A stretch of DNA of 64,000 nucleotides from Hymenobacter cheonanensis (GTDB lineage: Bacteria; Bacteroidota; Bacteroidia; Cytophagales; Hymenobacteraceae): NCBI RefSeq assembly GCF_030581075.1, contig NZ_JAUQSW010000013.1, positions 108,028-172,027 on the forward strand, given 5' to 3'. Of this stretch, positions 8,266 through 16,627 are shown piece after piece. The first letter of the stretch is position 1. Each line of letters opens with the position of its first letter. The position numbers and the translations under genes were made by a program. The notes under the pieces were generated by a model. The model worked only from the letters and a program-made list of their open reading frames with translations. It searched no databases and was not told the origin of the DNA.

Positions 8266-8293
8266 AACGCCCTGCCGGTTGGTGGGGCGTTTT
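8266..8293 (+). terminator. Hairpin between antitoxin and Fic genes, possible attenuator
   Basis: AACGCCC (8266-8272) pairs with GGGCGTT (8285-8291), followed by a short TTTT run. It sits between the antitoxin stop and the Fic ATG. A weak intrinsic terminator here would make antitoxin transcripts exceed toxin transcripts. Confidence 0.5.
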
Positions 8294-8327
8294 GCTTGCT
8301 TACCCAGTTCCCGCGCAGGTTTCCTCT

Positions 8328-9419
8328 ATGACTGACGGTTTTACCGACTCCCACACCGGTGTCCTGATTAATAAGCTCAACATTGCCGATGAGGACAAGC
8401 TGGCCGAGGTCGAAGGCAACCGCTTCCACTTCCGCCTGCTGGAGGTACTGGCCGGCCACGTGGAAGTGACGCCTCACAATGCCCAGGGCCTGCAGGCATT
8501 GCACCGCCACCTTTTTCAGGATGTGTACCCGTGGGCCGGCGAAACGCGCGCCTGGGGCGAGTTTCAGGCTACCAAGTCAACATCGGCCGATAAGGACGGT
8601 CCCGGCCTGTACACCATGTACTTTGGCAGCTACCAGCAACTGCCCGCGCACCTGGATGCCATCGGGCAACAGCTGGCCGCTGAGCGCTTTCTGAAGGGGC
8701 TGGATAAAGACCAGTTCGTGGCCCGGGCGGCCTACTATTTCGACCAGTACAACTACGCCCACGCCTTTCGGGAGGGCAATGGCCGGACCTTGGGCGCGGC
8801 TTTTCAAGTGCTGGCGGAGAATGCCGGCTACGACGTGAACCTCGTTGCGCAGTCGCACCCCAAGCAATACAACCAGGCCCGGGACTATGCTATTCTACGG
8901 CCCACCGGGAACCCGGAAACCGATTTGCAGCCGCTCCGCGCCTTTTTTGGCCAGATTACCACGCCGCTCCCGGAATTGGTGCTAGCCCCGGCCGCGCCCG
9001 TGGCCGTGCCCGAGTTTCTGCGCCGGGTGGACGCCATGCGCGAGGTGCAGCAGAGTCAGGAGCCCATCTGGCGGGCACTGCTGGGAGGGCGTCACACGGG
9101 GGTAGCCCGGCAGATTATGCAGGGCACCCGCGGCGTGGTGCACCCCGATGCGCAGCAGCCCGCACGGCTGGCCATCCTGAAAACCGGAGCCGAACTGCTT
9201 CAGGAAATGCCCGCCAAGATGGAAGATGCCCGCCTGCGCCAGCGCGTGGCGCGGCTGCTGCGGGCACTCCCCCTGGTTACGGTGGTGTTGCTGGTAGTCG
9301 GGCCGCCGCTGCAGGCCGCGCCATCCGCCGGCCCGGAACCACCGAAAATACCCGTAGCCAGTAAAGACGAGCCGCTGCAAAAAGCACCGGAGTTAAAGCG
9401 TCGAGGCCCAAAGCTGTGA
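8328..9419 (+). CDS. Fic-family AMPylating toxin
   Basis: 363 residues from the ATG giving MTDGFTDSHT; an upstream TTG would add 12 residues. The Fic domain covers about residues 30-190: HRHLFQDVYPWAGETR is the typical flap region, and the active loop is H145-AFREGNGR-T-L-G156. The family motif is HxFx(D/E)GNGRxxR; here the last Arg is Gly156, while the catalytic His and the phosphate-binding GNGR are kept. Fic enzymes transfer AMP to target proteins such as gyrase and topoisomerase IV. The C-terminal part has a hydrophobic stretch (PLVTVVLLVVGPPL) and ends in KAPELKRRGPKL, a tail nearly repeated in the AbiEii-type gene at 10281. It is flanked by two VbhA-like genes. Confidence 0.85.
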   Translation: MTDGFTDSHTGVLINKLNIADEDKLAEVEGNRFHFRLLEVLAGHVEVTPHNAQGLQALHRHLFQDVYPWAGETRAWGEFQATKSTSADKDGPGLYTMYFGSYQQLPAHLDAIGQQLAAERFLKGLDKDQFVARAAYYFDQYNYAHAFREGNGRTLGAAFQVLAENAGYDVNLVAQSHPKQYNQARDYAILRPTGNPETDLQPLRAFFGQITTPLPELVLAPAAPVAVPEFLRRVDAMREVQQSQEPIWRALLGGRHTGVARQIMQGTRGVVHPDAQQPARLAILKTGAELLQEMPAKMEDARLRQRVARLLRALPLVTVVLLVVGPPLQAAPSAGPEPPKIPVASKDEPLQKAPELKRRGPKL

Positions 9420-9487
9420 GTTCGAAATAGAGCTGATTTGTTGCCTCCCAGGACGCCGGTGCGAGCTTTTATTCGTATCTTGTATTG

Positions 9488-9808
9488 GTGGAAAAAGCAC
9501 TCTATTTCTCCGAAAACGAGCAAATCAAGCAGCAGCGTCGCGAGGTGGTAAAGTTTGCAGTTGGCGTGTCAATGAGTCAAAATCGACCGCCCTCGACGCT
9601 TCTGGTGGAGTTGCAGAACCAATACATTGCCGGGCAGATTGACCTGGCGCAATTGTCGGCCGCGCTCGACGCCGAGTACCAGCCAGCTCCCGGCTTTGAC
9701 CCTTTCGCTAGGTATGCGCCCGGAGCAGGCCCGCAAGTAGAGCCGGCCCATCAGTACGACCCATATCTGCACTTTGATGAATCGAGCGTAGGCCCTCGCC
9801 TGCCGTAG
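9488..9808 (+). CDS. Second VbhA-like antitoxin, downstream of Fic
   Basis: About 106 residues from GTG; TTG at 9485 or ATG at 9572 are alternatives, but the longer form aligns with the upstream paralogue. LLVELQNQYIAGQIDLAQL plus SAALDAEY mirrors the helices of the 7942 protein. The canonical inhibitory [S/T]xxxE[G/N] motif is again not evident; the nearest is TLLVEL. It ends in SSVGPRLP, recalling the GP(K/R)L ending of other proteins in the window. A TATCTTG box at 9476-9482 lies only a few bases before the start, so the mRNA may have almost no leader. Confidence 0.6.
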   Translation: MEKALYFSENEQIKQQRREVVKFAVGVSMSQNRPPSTLLVELQNQYIAGQIDLAQLSAALDAEYQPAPGFDPFARYAPGAGPQVEPAHQYDPYLHFDESSVGPRLP

Positions 9809-9975
9809 CTTTACTGAGTCCGGCTGATTTAGCGCAACTATAGGGCCTGAAAAGGTGTTTAAATAGAATAGGGACTGCTATTGGCTTTCTCCCTCTGGTT
9901 CCCAATCCAGCTTTCGGGAATATGCTTCCCTGTCACACGAAAGGCTAATAGCCCGGGCTCACATATCCTGTACTC

Positions 9976-10326
9976 ATGGAAAAGCTCACCCCTTCTGCTA
10001 CGGTTGCAACGCCCGAGCCGCAGGTCGTACCGGCCCCCCTGGCCGAGCACCTGCCAACGCTATTGTGGGACGTAGACCCCGATACCATCGACCCGCAGGC
10101 CATGGCGCGTACCATCGTGCAGCGCGTCATTCAGCGCGGGAGCAAAGAAGACTGGGCCGCCATGCTGGAATATTACGGCAGGCCCCGCGTGCAGGAAATC
10201 GTTGAAACGGTACCCTATATGTCGGATGCCGCCATTGCGGCCGTATGCCAGTTCTTCCACATCGAAAAGGAAACGCTTAGATGCTACCAGCGCAAGCAGT
10301 CGATACCGCAAACCTTCAACTCCTAG
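9976..10326 (+). CDS. DUF6922-like antitoxin candidate
   Basis: 116 residues. The core LLWDVDPDTIDPQ followed by IVQRVIQRGSKEDWAAMLEY and the C-terminal FFHIEKETLRCY match the layout I know for DUF6922 proteins, which are encoded beside AbiEii-type nucleotidyltransferases. The reading frame overlaps the next gene by 46 bases, implying coupled translation. It is the probable antitoxin or regulator of that pair. The Pro/Ala-rich N-terminus looks disordered. Confidence 0.7.
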   Translation: MEKLTPSATVATPEPQVVPAPLAEHLPTLLWDVDPDTIDPQAMARTIVQRVIQRGSKEDWAAMLEYYGRPRVQEIVETVPYMSDAAIAAVCQFFHIEKETLRCYQRKQSIPQTFNS

Positions 10327-11063
10327 CGCAGCTCATGCAGGAGCCCTTGCTGAAGCCGTTCGTCCTGGTAGGGGGAACGGCTTTGGCGTTACATCTGGGT
10401 CACCGTCGCAGCCGCGACCTCGACCTGTTTTCGGACGGCCCCACCCCGATTGACGGAGAAATCAAGGACCTGCTGATAAGCAAATATAAGATGCGGGCCG
10501 ACGGCGCGCTCCAACGAATGCGGGCCCAGGAGCCGGAATGGGACAAAGCCGCCATTCAGGGTGTCATCGGCCAGGTGAAAACCGATGTGGTGAATTATGG
10601 CTTCCCGCTGTTACGACCGCCCGTGCTCTATCCCGACTCCAACATTCGTATGGCTTCACTCGAAGACCTGGGCGCTATGAAGCTGGCCGGTGTGGTGATG
10701 AGCGGCGAAAGGCTCCGCGACTTCGTGGACGTGGCCGCGCTGAGCGAAAAGCTCACTCTGAACCAGATGCGCCAAGCCTATGAAGGCCGCTTTAATACAT
10801 CATCATCCGAAGTGCCCCGCGCCCTGGCCTTCCACGGCGACATCGACTTTAACATGAAGCCCGAAATGCAGGGTTACCGCTGGCCGGCCATTGCCGCGCG
10901 CCTGGAGCAGATGCAGCGCAGCCCCGACCTCCTGTTTCCACCCATCGTGGAGCAGCGGCTAGTGATGCCGGTGCTGGGGCCACTGGCAGAGGAAAATGCC
11001 AAAGCCTTACTGCCAGACCAACAAAAAGCCCCCGAGCCGAAGCGCCGGGGGCTTAAGCTATAA
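10281..11063 (+). CDS. AbiEii/AbiGii-type nucleotidyltransferase toxin
   Basis: 260 residues. The nucleotidyltransferase signature is FVLVGGTALALHLGHRRSRD then LDLF: GG at 31-32 and the metal-binding D46-x-D48. A later conserved block is LEDLGAMKLAGVVMSGERLRDFVD. Members of this family act as toxins in type IV-like systems and in phage abortive infection; some transfer nucleotides to tRNA. It begins inside the DUF6922-like gene. It ends in KAPEPKRRGLKL, nearly identical to the Fic toxin's tail, and the end of the gene also encodes a GC-rich hairpin. Confidence 0.8.
   Translation: MLPAQAVDTANLQLLAQLMQEPLLKPFVLVGGTALALHLGHRRSRDLDLFSDGPTPIDGEIKDLLISKYKMRADGALQRMRAQEPEWDKAAIQGVIGQVKTDVVNYGFPLLRPPVLYPDSNIRMASLEDLGAMKLAGVVMSGERLRDFVDVAALSEKLTLNQMRQAYEGRFNTSSSEVPRALAFHGDIDFNMKPEMQGYRWPAIAARLEQMQRSPDLLFPPIVEQRLVMPVLGPLAEENAKALLPDQQKAPEPKRRGLKL
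11026..11054 (+). terminator. Terminator-type hairpin inside the 3' end of the toxin gene
   Basis: AAGCCCCCG (11026-11034) and CGGGGGCTT (11046-11054) form a perfect 9-base stem that overlaps the last codons of the nucleotidyltransferase gene. There is an A-run before it but no T-run after it. It faces the converging leftward tra region. Confidence 0.5.
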
Positions 11064-11077
11064 GCAGCAGAAATAGC

Positions 11078-11269
11078 CTAGAAAGGCTTGTACCGCTCGT
11101 AGGGATTGTATGGATTGCGGTTGGGCGGCGTGACCTTACTGGAAAGTCCCCAGAACTTGCTTAGGCCAAAGAGCACCAGCCCCCAGGTGGCGGCAGTGCT
11201 GCCCCAACTGGGAGCCCAAGACGAATACAGAAAGGCGATAATCGCCGCGAAAATCAGGAAGCTACGCAT
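11078..11269 (-). CDS. Small membrane protein at the end of the tra region
   Basis: 63 residues with two hydrophobic stretches (FLIFAAIIAFLYSSWA and WGLVLFGLSKFWGL), then a short polar tail NPYNPYERYKPF. No family is recognised. It follows traN by about 90 bases in the same direction and could be a minor transfer-system component; this rests on position alone. Confidence 0.55.
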   Translation of the reverse strand: MRSFLIFAAIIAFLYSSWAPSWGSTAATWGLVLFGLSKFWGLSSKVTPPNRNPYNPYERYKPF

Positions 11270-11362
11270 ACCAACACGGGTTAAATCTTCACACTAACTA
11301 GGCAGGCAACGCAGTGTGGGCACTTTTCGTTGCTTCTGCCCAGCTGCTGAGCTTGACAATGC

Positions 11363-12226
11363 CTATTTGAAAGTCCGGGCTTTGAGCAGGTCGGCGTTGG
11401 TAAGCTTGAGCTTGACGTTGCGCCCGCCGCCCTTTTCGTACACCTCGATGATGAGCTGCTTTTGCTCGGGGATGGTGAATTTCTTGAAGATGTAGACCTG
11501 TTCGAGCTGGCCTTTGGCGTCAATCTTTTTCAGGCCCCCATTGAAGACGTAAATGGGCGTGATTTCTAAGGCCTGCTCGGCCGTGCGCTTGGCCACCTGC
11601 TTATCCTGAATGTAGAATTTGACGAAGTCCACGTCGTAAGTCACGTTCGATTTGTTGGCAACGTGCAGCGGAAAAAACAGGGTTTCCTGCTTGTAGCCCA
11701 CGTTGCCGGCACGCACGCTGAGTTGGTTGGCACTCTCGCTGGCCGAGGTACCGCCCGCCGCCAGCGCTTGCCGGGAGTAGGCATCCAGATTGCCCTGCGG
11801 GATGGGCGAGTTCGATAAAATGGCTTCCCCTTGCGCCGACGAAGCCGAGCCGGCCGCGCCCAGGTCGAGGCTGAGCACCTTAGGGTCGTGCTGGTAGTTC
11901 ACCACGAAGGAGTACAGCTTTCCATCCGAGGTGAGCACCGTCATGTTCGATTCCGGAAAGCCGGCCGAAGCGGCTTTCACCCGCACGATATTTTCCGCGC
12001 CGGTGGCCTTGGCCGCAATCAGGCCCGAGCTGCCCAGGTCGACGTAAGTGATAGGAAAAGGGAACACTAGATGAGTCGTTTTCTGGTCGCTGATATAGAG
12101 CGGATAGGTCGGCAGCTTATTGGCTTCCGAGTATTGCAGCATCCGGGCGGCCGAGGTCTGGGCCTGCACCGGAACAGCCGCCAGGCCGAGTAAAAGGGCG
12201 CTGGTAGCAAATAGGGTGGTTTTCAT
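11363..12226 (-). CDS. traN: Conjugal transfer protein TraN (DUF4138)
   Basis: 287 residues with an N-terminal signal peptide (MKTTLFATSALLLGLAAVP, cleaved near AQA). Bacteroidota TraN is the VirB9-like periplasmic/outer-membrane part of the mating channel. The region TTHLVFPFPITYVDLGS is the typical start of DUF4138, and the C-terminus is beta-rich (QKQLIIEVYEKGGGRNVKL). It is the last recognisable gene of the tra operon, 12 bases after traM. Confidence 0.9.
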   Translation of the reverse strand: MKTTLFATSALLLGLAAVPVQAQTSAARMLQYSEANKLPTYPLYISDQKTTHLVFPFPITYVDLGSSGLIAAKATGAENIVRVKAASAGFPESNMTVLTSDGKLYSFVVNYQHDPKVLSLDLGAAGSASSAQGEAILSNSPIPQGNLDAYSRQALAAGGTSASESANQLSVRAGNVGYKQETLFFPLHVANKSNVTYDVDFVKFYIQDKQVAKRTAEQALEITPIYVFNGGLKKIDAKGQLEQVYIFKKFTIPEQKQLIIEVYEKGGGRNVKLKLTNADLLKARTFK

Positions 12227-12238
12227 GGGAAGGAGTCG

Positions 12239-13438
12239 TTAGTCTTTATCTACTTTGAGCATCACGTTGTAGCCGGCCTTCAGGCGGACTTTGACCAAGC
12301 GGATTTTCTTCTGGCCAATGCCTTTCACGGCGCTAACCGCCACGCCTGCCGCGGCCATGGCTGGGTCGGCGCTCATCGTCATCATGTCGGCCGCACCGAG
12401 TCCTTCGGCACCAGCCTGTTTTGCGGCATCGCGGGTAATGGCGCCGGGAATGTGCAGGCCTTCCAGCCCATCCACGTCGTACACTTCCAGCGCCGCCGGA
12501 AACACACTGTTGCCCGATTTGAGGGTTTCAATGGCAATGCTGAGCCGCTCGCCAGCCAGGCTGCACTTGCCATAGATAAAGGTGTTGGCTGGCAGAGAGT
12601 GGCCATTGATGACGGCCGACTCGGTGAGGCGCATTTTCACCAGTGAGCCACTGACCACTTCCTGCGATTCGTGGATGACGGCCGGTAGGGTGTTTCCGTC
12701 GCCACCCGTGCCGGTTTCAGCATCAAAGCCCTGAAAAGAGGCCGTGCGCTTGCGCCCCGGCCCGTTGGAGCCCAGGCGTGACACCACGGCATCATCATCG
12801 ATGGCCCGCAACCGGGTGGTAGGTTTCTTCTTTTTCGGTAGGGCTGCAACCGTGCGCGGGGCCGCTCCTCCCCCACCGGCACTGTTCGATTGGGCCAGCA
12901 GTGCCGCCATTTGCAGCTGGGCTTTCTGCTCGGCCAGGTCGCGTTCGTGCTGGCTGCGCATTAGCTCCATTTGTTCCTGCGGGGTGAGGGCCCCTGGGGC
13001 TGTTGTGGCAGGGACTACGGTGCCGGGCGCAACTCCGCCGTTCATCTGCGCCTGCTGTGCGGCAATGAGCTGCTGCTGGGCCTCAACCACCGACTTATCG
13101 ACGGAGCCGTTGGGTCCCGTCTTGCCATCGGCCCCCACCGCGTAGGAAAGGCCCGAGCCCGAAGTCGTATCGAGGCGTGCATCGACCAGGCCCCGGTTGC
13201 GCAGGGTATCAACCGGGCTGGCGTAGGCTTCGAGCTTGCTGTTGGTAATGGTGCCCTTCTCGGCTTTGGGTAAGTTGGTGTTGAAGCCGGTTTCGGTGTT
13301 CTGCGCTGCCGCCGGCGTGCCCTGGCCGCCCCCGCCCAGGTAGAACATCACGGCCATAAAGGGCACGCCCACCACCGGCAGGAAGGTGGCCATCTTGCGG
13401 GTGCGGAGAAATTGGGCGTCGTGCGGTTTGGTTTCCAT
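12239..13438 (-). CDS. traM: Conjugal transfer protein TraM, VirB10-like
   Basis: 399 residues. One N-terminal membrane segment (FLPVVGVPFMAVMFYLGGG) is followed by a long Ala/Gln/Pro-rich periplasmic linker and then a conserved C-terminal beta domain from about residue 245 (VIHESQEVVSGSLVKMRLTE, then AVINGHSLPANTFIYGKCS). This architecture matches Bacteroides TraM and VirB10, which span the envelope and bridge inner and outer pore rings. It lies between traK and traN with short gaps. Confidence 0.9.
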   Translation of the reverse strand: METKPHDAQFLRTRKMATFLPVVGVPFMAVMFYLGGGGQGTPAAAQNTETGFNTNLPKAEKGTITNSKLEAYASPVDTLRNRGLVDARLDTTSGSGLSYAVGADGKTGPNGSVDKSVVEAQQQLIAAQQAQMNGGVAPGTVVPATTAPGALTPQEQMELMRSQHERDLAEQKAQLQMAALLAQSNSAGGGGAAPRTVAALPKKKKPTTRLRAIDDDAVVSRLGSNGPGRKRTASFQGFDAETGTGGDGNTLPAVIHESQEVVSGSLVKMRLTESAVINGHSLPANTFIYGKCSLAGERLSIAIETLKSGNSVFPAALEVYDVDGLEGLHIPGAITRDAAKQAGAEGLGAADMMTMSADPAMAAAGVAVSAVKGIGQKKIRLVKVRLKAGYNVMLKVDKD

Positions 13439-13447
13439 AGGAGCGGG

Positions 13448-14062
13448 TTAGCGGGGCTGGGTGTTCAAATCCTCGTTCTTCAGCACCCGCCAGTTCTCCA
13501 TCAGGAAGCCGTGGGGGTTATTTTCCGAGCGGGTCACGTCGCGCAGCGAGCACTCGGAGAAGAAGTTGCGGGTGGTAACCGAGGTGGCCCGAATGACGCG
13601 CTGGTGCCCGTAGCACCGCGCCACCATCGGGCGCGAATTGGTCACTACCACGCTATCCACCGTCATTTCCAGGCTGATGTTGGCGGCAATCAGGTCGTTA
13701 TAGAAGCCCTTCTCCTTGAAGTTCTCGTACTGCCGTTTGGCCGAGTTATCAGCCAGGTATAGGGCCTTATTGACGTTGCTGTCGATGGCTTTCTGGTCAG
13801 GGTCGAGCGTGAAAAACAACTCGTGGAAGCGCGTAACGTGGCTGCGGGCCTCCACCGGCCGGTTAGCCCGTGCATCCCGTGCTCCGGCCGTGAGCAGCTG
13901 CCCGCCTTCCAGCACGTAAATGCGATTGGCCGCGGCGTTGGTAGTTTGGAAGGCGAAGTAGGCGATGGCGCCAGCCAGTACCAGCACGGCCACAATGAAG
14001 AGCAGCGCCAGGGTTTTGACCTGCTGAAAAGCCGAGTCGATGGTTTTGAGGGAAGCGAACAT
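13448..14062 (-). CDS. traK: Conjugal transfer protein TraK, VirB8-like
   Basis: 204 residues from the ATG giving MFASLKTIDS, which matches the family start better than an ATG 11 codons upstream. A single membrane segment (LALLFIVAVLVLAGAIAYFA) precedes a periplasmic domain with RFHELFFTLDPD and VDSVVVTNSRPM, typical of Bacteroidota TraK. VirB8-like proteins nucleate assembly of the mating pore. It lies between traJ and traM. Confidence 0.9.
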   Translation of the reverse strand: MFASLKTIDSAFQQVKTLALLFIVAVLVLAGAIAYFAFQTTNAAANRIYVLEGGQLLTAGARDARANRPVEARSHVTRFHELFFTLDPDQKAIDSNVNKALYLADNSAKRQYENFKEKGFYNDLIAANISLEMTVDSVVVTNSRPMVARCYGHQRVIRATSVTTRNFFSECSLRDVTRSENNPHGFLMENWRVLKNEDLNTQPR

Positions 14063-14101
14063 GGGAAAAGGAAATGGTGGGAAATGACCGCGCAACCAGG
14101 G

Positions 14102-15244
14102 CTAGCCCCGTAGGCGGTTGACGAAGCTGGCCGCCCGCTCGCGCACGGCCGTGCCGGCCCGGTGGCCAGCGGCCTCACTCCGCGTCATGTTGCTTGAAGC
14201 GCCATTGCCGGCCACGGCTTGACCTGCTCCAACTGCCGCCCCCAGGCCCGAAGCGGCCCCGGATACGCCGGCCGCGCCCGCCCGGCCTGCCGAACCTGCC
14301 GCCGCGCCGGCCATGGCCGCCCCACCACTCATGGCCGATTGCATGGCCCGGGCGGCCATGCCGGCCCCGGAGGCCGCAATCATCATATCGGTGATGAAGG
14401 GGATAATCAGGTAGCCCGTGATGGCAATGCACAAAAAGACGAGGTAGCCGAAGTCGGCCGAGTCAACGCCCTGATTGGAAGTCAGGCGGGTGATATCACC
14501 CTGCAGCATCATTATCTGAAACTGGCCCATGATAGCCCCGAAAATGTTGGCCACGGGCACCCATAGGCTAATGGTGATGAATTGCCCCAGCCATTTGGGA
14601 ATGGAATTGCCGAAGCCCGGGAAGATGGCCAACCCAAAAGTGAGCGGCCCCAGCACCGACAGGACGATGAGCAGGAAGGTGGCCAGCACGTTGATAAGCA
14701 GCCGGGCCGCCACGTGGAACAGCTCCAGCGTATTCTTCATCCACTCGCGGAAGTTCTGATTCACGTCGTACTTGAGCTTGTCGAACGAGAGCGACAGCTG
14801 CTGCCCCATGTTCATCATGCCCAGTTCGTCGAGCCGCTTCTCATAAGCCTCGTCCGTGGCGAAGTACTTGTTTTCGGGTCGGGCGGCTAACAAGGCTTTT
14901 TTCTGGTCCTGCAAAGCGGTTATCTGGGTGGTCTGGTCCACTCGCACCGAGTCCGTGCTCGATGCCAGCGCGCCGGTGATGCCGCGCAGGCCGCCGAGCA
15001 GCTGCGGAAACAGCAGGATGGCCAGCCCAATTAGAAATGGGCGCAGCAACGGATACAGGTCGATAGGCTCGGCGCGGGCAATGTGGCCCCACACCCGGGA
15101 GCTGATGAAAATGAGGGCTCCCACCCCGCCCACGGCCCGGCCCAGGGTCACGAACTGCGCCACCAGGGGCAGCATGGAATCATAAAGCCGGCTAAGCATA
15201 TGCTCCATTTCGAGCATTTGCGCGGTGATGGAATTCATTTCCAT
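14102..15244 (-). CDS. traJ: Conjugal transfer protein TraJ, VirB6-like
   Basis: 380 residues with several membrane segments: LVAQFVTLGRAVGGVGALIF, LLRPFLIGLAILLFPQLL, LLINVLATFLLIVLSVLGPL and GYLVFLCIAITGYLIIPFIT. The C-terminus is extremely Gly/Ala-rich (about residues 320-360). Size and order match Bacteroides TraJ, the polytopic inner-membrane channel protein. It is followed closely by traK. Confidence 0.88.
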   Translation of the reverse strand: MEMNSITAQMLEMEHMLSRLYDSMLPLVAQFVTLGRAVGGVGALIFISSRVWGHIARAEPIDLYPLLRPFLIGLAILLFPQLLGGLRGITGALASSTDSVRVDQTTQITALQDQKKALLAARPENKYFATDEAYEKRLDELGMMNMGQQLSLSFDKLKYDVNQNFREWMKNTLELFHVAARLLINVLATFLLIVLSVLGPLTFGLAIFPGFGNSIPKWLGQFITISLWVPVANIFGAIMGQFQIMMLQGDITRLTSNQGVDSADFGYLVFLCIAITGYLIIPFITDMMIAASGAGMAARAMQSAMSGGAAMAGAAAGSAGRAGAAGVSGAASGLGAAVGAGQAVAGNGASSNMTRSEAAGHRAGTAVRERAASFVNRLRG

Positions 15245-15284
15245 AGTCGGGTGGGTTGGGGGCTAGTGGATGAAAGCGAAAGGG

Positions 15285-15935
15285 CTACTGCTTGGCGCCC
15301 ACGAGGGTGAGCACCGACGCCCGGTCCTGAATAGCCTGCTGCTGGGATAGGGCCACAGCGCGGCATTTATTGGTGTAATAGGTCATCAGGTATTGCTGCT
15401 GCTGCATCTTGTCGCCAATCTTGTTGATGAACTTGATGCGCTGCGGGTCCGTCATTTCCGCCCGGTTCGTGGTCATAATGGTGGCCAGCTCGCCAATCAG
15501 GGCCACGTTTTCCTGCAGCAGTACTTGGTACACCTGCGCCGCTTCGGTTACCTGATTGGGGGAGAGGCCGCGCCCGCGCAGGTCGGCCACACCCGAGCTG
15601 AACTGCGAAATCATTGAGGCCTGCGCGGCGTAGATTTCCCGCACCCGGCGGTAGTTGCGCACCCCCGCGCTTATCTGTAGCAAACTGCTGTACCACTGCG
15701 CGTGCAGGGCCTGCGTCTGGTCCACGATGCCCTTAATCTTGCCGCTTACCACCTGCATATCGCCGGCCAGGGCCTTGCCCCGCCCCAGCAGCGTGGTCGA
15801 TACGCCCTGGTGCACAATCTGCTTGCGCGAGCTGGATTCGGCGATGGGCGCGGAAATAACGGCCGGAGCTTGGGCAAAACTCTGCTGCGCGCTCAGCCCT
15901 AGGCCAAGCAACAACATGGTGATGGATGCTTTCAT
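15285..15935 (-). CDS. TraI-like conjugal transfer protein, copy 2
   Basis: 216 residues with a signal peptide (MKASITMLLLGLGLSAQQSFA) and a long alpha-helical body. LLQISAGVRNYRRVREIYAA closely matches LLKVSSAVRDYRRVRAIYAK in the adjacent gene, so the two are tandem paralogues. By position (between traG and traJ) and helical secreted character, both resemble the TraI/VirB5-like proteins of Bacteroidota transfer operons. No catalytic motif is seen. Confidence 0.72.
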   Translation of the reverse strand: MKASITMLLLGLGLSAQQSFAQAPAVISAPIAESSSRKQIVHQGVSTTLLGRGKALAGDMQVVSGKIKGIVDQTQALHAQWYSSLLQISAGVRNYRRVREIYAAQASMISQFSSGVADLRGRGLSPNQVTEAAQVYQVLLQENVALIGELATIMTTNRAEMTDPQRIKFINKIGDKMQQQQYLMTYYTNKCRAVALSQQQAIQDRASVLTLVGAKQ

Positions 15936-15949
15936 CAGAAGAGGAAGGG

Positions 15950-16597
15950 CTAGTGCGCGCCCATGAGGCTGAGCAGCGCCTGGTGGTCCTGCTCAACCTG
16001 TTGGGCCGTTTTGAGCACCATCATGTTGCGCCGGGTGAAGTAGTTGACCAGGCCCAGCTGGTCCGTGATTTTGGCGTCCAGCGTGTCGATGAACTCCATC
16101 CGCTCCGCGTCGGTCATCTTGAGCATGGACGGGCTGGTGATGGTGGCCAGGTCAGACACGGTGTTGGCTCCTTCGGCCAGCATCTTCGTGTAGATGGACA
16201 CCATCTCCGTCAGCTGGGCCGGCGTGATGTAGCGCGAGGTGCGCAACACGTTGATAGCCGAGGAGTAGGTCGAGATAATCTGGGTTTGCTTGGCGTAAAT
16301 GGCACGCACCCGGCGGTAGTCGCGCACCGCGCTGCTCACTTTCAGCAGCCCGTCGTACCAGGCCTTGTGCTGCTCCATGTTCTTGAGCGAATAGGTCTTG
16401 GTCAGCTCCTGTTCTTTCACGCCCAGGGCCACCAGCTTGTTGGCTGCCGATTCCAGCCCCTTCATGGTGTTCTGCAGGCCGGTTTGTACGCCGCTTTGCA
16501 CTTCCAATACCGGGGCCGTTACTACCAGCTGGGCCGACGCTTTTGAGGCGTTGAGGCCCAGCAGCGCCAGGCTGAGGATGCCAATCTTCGTTTTCAT
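15950..16597 (-). CDS. TraI-like conjugal transfer protein, copy 1
   Basis: 215 residues with a signal peptide ending near ASAQ. The helical body shares the NYRRVR/DYRRVR block and the MTDxxRxxFI(D/N) block (MTDAERMEFIDTLDAKI) with the next gene, confirming a tandem duplication. It is probably a periplasmic or surface-exposed minor pilus component (VirB5-like); that role is inferred from position. Cysteines are absent from the mature part. Confidence 0.72.
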   Translation of the reverse strand: MKTKIGILSLALLGLNASKASAQLVVTAPVLEVQSGVQTGLQNTMKGLESAANKLVALGVKEQELTKTYSLKNMEQHKAWYDGLLKVSSAVRDYRRVRAIYAKQTQIISTYSSAINVLRTSRYITPAQLTEMVSIYTKMLAEGANTVSDLATITSPSMLKMTDAERMEFIDTLDAKITDQLGLVNYFTRRNMMVLKTAQQVEQDHQALLSLMGAH

Positions 16598-16627
16598 ATG
16601 GAAGGCAAGTGATTGACAGAGAAGACG

